Assembly (NCBI GenBank): GCA_031285105.1 | Contig: JAITWV010000262.1 | Coordinates: 1-6,956, forward strand | Length of the DNA: 6,956 bases | From: Streptococcaceae bacterium | GTDB lineage: Bacteria; Bacillota; Bacilli; Lactobacillales; Streptococcaceae | Direction of reading: 5' to 3' | Part shown: piece after piece, positions 6,778 through 6,956 of the stretch | How positions within the stretch are numbered: the first letter of the stretch is position 1 | Layout: each line of letters begins with the position of its first letter | Notes under the pieces: generated by a model | What the model was told of the DNA's origin: nothing | Databases searched by the model: none | What the model saw: the letters and a program-made list of their open reading frames with translations, nothing else | Position numbers and translations under genes: made by a program

Positions 6778-6810
6778 AAAAAAAGCATAGATGTTTACAA
6801 TCCATGCTTT
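6778..6810 (-). terminator. Attenuator terminator in the trpP leader
   Basis: On the minus strand AAAGCATGGAT (6800-6810) pairs with ATCTATGCTTT (6782-6792), 11 pairs with one G-U, around a 7-nt TGTAAAC loop. A seven-T tract at 6778-6784 follows. It stands 65 nt before the trpP start codon with no recognisable promoter in between, so it must control read-through into trpP. Confidence 0.88.
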
Positions 6811-6898
6811 GAACATTCAACATTCTAGCATAGATACGCACTTTAGAATACTCTAAGGGTCGTATCTATGAAATCTGCTCAGAAATCATACACACGAC
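6782..6898 (-). promoter_or_regulatory. Putative Trp-responsive attenuator: four alternative pairings upstream of trpP
   Basis: Five minus-strand segments pair in overlapping fashion. Segment 0 (6887-6898, GTCGTGTGTATG) pairs with segment 1 (6859-6870, CATAGATACGAC) at 11 of 12 positions, one a G-U. Segment 1 also pairs perfectly over ten bases with segment 2 (CGTATCTATG, 6829-6838), with an inner TTAGA/TCTAA stem. The end of segment 2 (ATCTATGCT, 6827-6835) pairs with segment 3 (AGCATGGAT, 6800-6808). Segment 3 pairs with segment 4 in the terminator. Pairings 1:2 with 3:4 terminate; pairings 0:1 with 2:3 read through. Segment 0 lies inside the leader ORF just downstream of its Trp codons. 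No T-box sequence is present. Function is inferred. Confidence 0.7.
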
Positions 6899-6950
6899 TA
6901 TATCTTTGCCAGTTTTGCCATGAAGCTGTTTTGTTTGTATAGTCAAGCAT
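6879..6950 (-). CDS. Putative trpP leader peptide with two Trp codons
   Basis: This is a 23-codon ORF from an ATG at 6948-6950 to a TGA at 6879-6881. It contains Trp codons at positions 11 and 14 (6918-6920 and 6909-6911) in the context TASWQNWQRYS. It ends 9 nt before segment 1 of the attenuator, and its codons 18-22 form segment 0. A ribosome waiting at Trp14 would reach only the edge of segment 0, whereas one at the stop codon would cover it, as a tryptophan-sensing leader requires. The frame stays open to the window edge, and any Shine-Dalgarno sequence lies outside. It could therefore start further upstream or be the tail of a longer gene. Confidence 0.6.
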   Translation of the reverse strand: MLDYTNKTASWQNWQRYSRVYDF

Positions 6951-6956
6951 GTGTAT

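Noticed and set aside
6606..6788. A 60-codon minus-strand ORF overlapping the trpP start
   Set aside because: It is out of frame with trpP, begins at the leader terminator and has no ribosome site; trpP explains the coding signal.
6868..6942. A 24-codon plus-strand ORF with AAGGG upstream and a CxxCH in its product
   Set aside because: It lies wholly opposite the attenuator segments, which explain the local pairing. There is no promoter or homology to support it.
6713..6956. A T-box riboswitch for tryptophan upstream of trpP
   Set aside because: The conserved T-box core with ACCGCG is absent, and the TGG triplets do not sit in a specifier loop with AGTA opposite.
6713..6956. TRAP-type (G/U)AG repeats in the trpP leader
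   Set aside because: Several NAG triplets occur, but their spacing is irregular and not the 2-3 nt pattern needed for TRAP.
1..6956. Insertion sequences, CRISPR arrays, tRNA or rRNA genes, prophage or defence genes
   Set aside because: No transposase, regularly spaced repeats, cloverleaf sequence or such proteins were seen; the window is mostly housekeeping genes.

Overview
The window comes from a low-GC, AT-rich Gram-positive genome. The best fit is a Lactobacillales of the enterococcal/vagococcal kind. The evidence is strong AGGAGG-type ribosome sites, a T-box riboswitch ahead of a tRNA synthetase gene, the YqeG-YqeH pair, and a protein-level resemblance to enterococcal PheS. The genus is an inference from remembered sequences; no search was run.

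Layout. Everything except one gene lies on the minus strand, so it reads from right to left. At the right edge (6713-6956) is an untranslated leader that looks like an amino-acid attenuator. It contains a short ORF with two Trp codons, four successive alternative pairings and a Rho-independent terminator. It precedes a gene for a TrpP-type tryptophan transporter (6146-6712). A perfect 20-bp inverted repeat (6092-6141) acts as a shared, bidirectional terminator between trpP and the convergent plus-strand gene malQ. That gene (4051-6069) encodes a large GH77 4-alpha-glucanotransferase of the DPE2-like type. The 153-bp region 3898-4050 holds divergent promoters for malQ and for the leftward operon yqeG-yqeH-GNAT acetyltransferase (3897-1681), which ends in a terminator at 1641-1675. 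Next comes maf (1621-1043), then a sigma-A promoter and a tRNA-Phe T-box leader (988-1016 and 749-980), then pheS, cut by the left edge after 232 codons.

How the parts work together. Two amino-acid genes are controlled by two different RNA strategies. pheS uses a standard T-box: a UUC specifier, and a UGGU that matches a tRNA ending in ACCA. trpP has no T-box in the visible leader and instead carries what looks like ribosome-mediated attenuation with Trp codons. The pairing logic works on paper: stalling at Trp codons favours pairings 0:1 and 2:3 (read-through), while translation to the stop codon favours 1:2 and 3:4 (termination). This is the most interesting signal in the window, because trp genes in Firmicutes are usually described as controlled by T-boxes or TRAP. 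YqeG and YqeH are housekeeping proteins linked to ribosome assembly, Maf is a nucleotide house-cleaning enzyme, and MalQ handles malto-oligosaccharides.

Limits. Promoter calls rest on hexamer matching, hairpins were folded by eye, and the 5' end of the trpP leader lies outside the window. The leader ORF's true start and ribosome site therefore cannot be seen.
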